Source: Chitinophaga pinensis
GTDB taxonomy: Bacteria; Pseudomonadota; Gammaproteobacteria; Burkholderiales; SG8-41
Length of the DNA: 55,088 nucleotides
Assembly: GCA_943329075.2 (NCBI GenBank)
Contig: CALQCM020000026.1
Coordinates: 1 to 55,088 of the forward strand
Reading direction: 5' to 3'
Part shown: piece by piece, positions 53,870-55,088 of the stretch
Numbering within the stretch: position 1 is the stretch's first letter
Layout: each line of letters starts with the position of its first letter
Made by a program: the position numbers and the translations under genes
The notes under the pieces: generated by a model
Seen by the model: the letters and a program-made list of their open reading frames with translations, nothing else
Database searches by the model: none
What the model was told of the DNA's origin: nothing

Positions 53870-54547
53870 CTAAGCCGCCATTAGACACTTCCTATTGTCT
53901 GCTTCAGTAACAATAGCTGAGACATAACCACGATAACTGCCTTTGCATTCCTTCGCTATCGTAATTAAGTCAGCATCAAGCGCATCAGTCCAGCCAATGT
54001 CAATTGCAATCTGTCGCAGTAAGGGTAAAACCGATGCAGGAGATGGTGCATCCATATTTAGTAAGTGAGATCGATCCTTAAGCCCGCTGTCAATTTTCGA
54101 GATGTAATTCGTAGTCATAATAAGCCCGAAATATTTTCGATTCATGACACCTTTAAGCGATCTCTGAGCACTTTCCGAGAGATTATCGACCTCATCAAGT
54201 ATGACAATTTTCGCATTAAGGTTCGATGGAAAATGCATATCGATCATTTGATTGATCTTAGCCATTAATAAGTCGCCGCGTGTTACTTGTCCACAGCTGA
54301 TGAAATCGTAAAGCCACCTTGAATCCTCAAAAAACTGTTTTTCACCATAAGCCCGATCTAAGAGAATCGGCAGCAGTTTCGCCAAAGTTGTCTTACCAGT
54401 TCCATATGCTCCATACAGCAAGATACCGTTCTTGCCGTTAGCAGGATATGGAATCTGTTTAGACAAAAGCAATTTCAACGTTTTCTCTGTTTGAGGATTG
54501 CTGAATGAAAAGTCAGAAAGACTTTTCGGTTCGTAACTCTTAATCAT
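53870..54547 (-). CDS. Clamp-loader-like AAA+ ATPase
   Basis: A 225-residue AAA+ protein resembling the ATPase core of replication factor C/DnaX clamp loaders. Walker A is GAYGTGKT (46-53) and Walker B VILDEVD (115-121). Sensor 1 is MTTNY (144-148), an arginine-finger-like LKDRS is at 156-160, and sensor 2 is R206 in GSYRGYV. The collar domain of true clamp loaders (another 100 or so residues) is absent. AAGGAAA precedes the ATG. Codon use and AT content differ sharply from the left part of the window, pointing to a phage or plasmid origin. Confidence 0.8.
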   Translation of the reverse strand: MIKSYEPKSLSDFSFSNPQTEKTLKLLLSKQIPYPANGKNGILLYGAYGTGKTTLAKLLPILLDRAYGEKQFFEDSRWLYDFISCGQVTRGDLLMAKINQMIDMHFPSNLNAKIVILDEVDNLSESAQRSLKGVMNRKYFGLIMTTNYISKIDSGLKDRSHLLNMDAPSPASVLPLLRQIAIDIGWTDALDADLITIAKECKGSYRGYVSAIVTEADNRKCLMAA

Positions 54548-54608
54548 GATTTATTTCCTTATAAAAGTGATCGTGGGCAGCTCTCGCTGCACCACGTATA
54601 GAGTTGAA

Positions 54609-55088
54609 TTAAACAGACGACTTTGAAGGGAAAAGAGTTGCAAGCGCAGCATTGACAGCCGCCTTGTTCTTGACCACACCGTGAATCTCGATCTGACCAT
54701 CAGCGCGTTTGACGAAAACAGCGACAAACGGCTGATCGTAGTCAGTAGCATCGATGCTCTGTGAGATCGCCTCGTTCTGAAACGTCGTCAAAGGCGTAGC
54801 TGATTGAAGAGCAAATCGCGCTCGTTCAGAGCGATCACTGAGAGAAAGTGACTTTGTCGTTTTGAAGCGACGAAGTTCTTGAACGCCCCCATTCTCTTCA
54901 ATGAAGACAGAGAGATCAGCAACAGCGATCTTGTTGTCGAGAGCACAGCGCAAAGCCAAGCTATAAGTGCTGATACGACGACGGTCACAGCTGCGTGCGT
55001 CATCAAAAAACACGCACTTAACGACTTTCACGATGCCGTGAGTACCGCTCTTCGTCTTGATCTCATTTTGCGTAGAAAAGATCAAAAG
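54609..55088 (-). CDS. Unknown protein of the AT-rich segment, partial at window edge
   Basis: At least 159 codons are open to the window edge on the minus strand, so the N-terminus may lie outside; a TTG at 55085 is the only nearby start-like codon. The protein is rich in Ser, Thr and Ala, has no signal or membrane segment, and includes DYDQPFVAVFVKRADGQIEIHG. No family was recognised. It ends 62 nt before the AAA+ start and is probably in the same transcript, upstream of it. Confidence 0.6.
   Translation of the reverse strand, partial: LLIFSTQNEIKTKSGTHGIVKVVKCVFFDDARSCDRRRISTYSLALRCALDNKIAVADLSVFIEENGGVQELRRFKTTKSLSLSDRSERARFALQSATPLTTFQNEAISQSIDATDYDQPFVAVFVKRADGQIEIHGVVKNKAAVNAALATLFPSKSSV

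Overview
The window is a GC-rich bacterial chromosome segment, apart from an AT-rich stretch at the right end. Gene content and order point to an uncultured or environmental betaproteobacterium near Burkholderiales or Nitrosomonadales. The clues are hemA-prfA-prmC-grxD, hemC-hemD-hemX-hemY, tlpA-aroQ-accB-accC-prmA-DUF3426, an AlgZ/AlgR pair beside argH, and several Bug-type (TctC-like) periplasmic binding proteins. This placement is inferred from synteny and protein families; no search was run.

Layout. 1-3724: a Bug protein and a 3-hydroxyisobutyrate-dehydrogenase-like enzyme (minus strand), then prpB and a dehydrogenase remnant. 3797-7365: hemA, prfA, prmC, grxD. 7417-11913: minus-strand operon of a large FAD/Fe-S dehydrogenase, a TauE/SafE permease and a CPBP protease. 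12021-15202: membrane protein, Ada-like protein, argH, with a REP-like palindrome pair between the last two. 15214-17545: AlgZ/AlgR-type two-component system and a secreted protein. 17573-22117: periplasmic thioredoxin-like protein diverging from the heme genes hemC, hemD, hemX, hemY. 22133-26737: flavin reductase, NAD-dependent epimerase, cutA, dsbD, TlpA-like protein. 27102-32639: aroQ, accB, accC, prmA, a zinc-ribbon membrane protein, gcvH, tpx. 32689-37212: dgkA, a frameshifted mscL, a PfkB kinase, a lipoprotein, plsC, apaH, a cytochrome c.

37421-39640 is an accessory island. It holds tRNA-Arg(CCG), a decayed tyrosine integrase and a hipBA toxin-antitoxin module. The hipBA promoter overlaps three identical-spacing operators set exactly 26 bp apart. 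After it come a TTG-initiated OsmC-like protein, a Tat-exported metacaspase with a coiled coil, a PYROXD2-like oxidoreductase and an MFS transporter (39676-45785). A minus-strand operon follows with two leucine-catabolism enzymes (45891-48624), then MmgE/PrpD, an SDR and two Bug proteins (48910-53025).

At about 53484 the composition changes abruptly to AT-rich DNA. A macro-domain gene loses its N-terminus there, and the first ORF on the other side has no start codon. The AT-rich part encodes a small clamp-loader-like AAA+ ATPase, a recombinase-like helix-turn-helix protein and an unknown protein running off the window. It is either a piece of a mobile element (phage or plasmid) or an assembly chimera, and it is the least explained part of the window.
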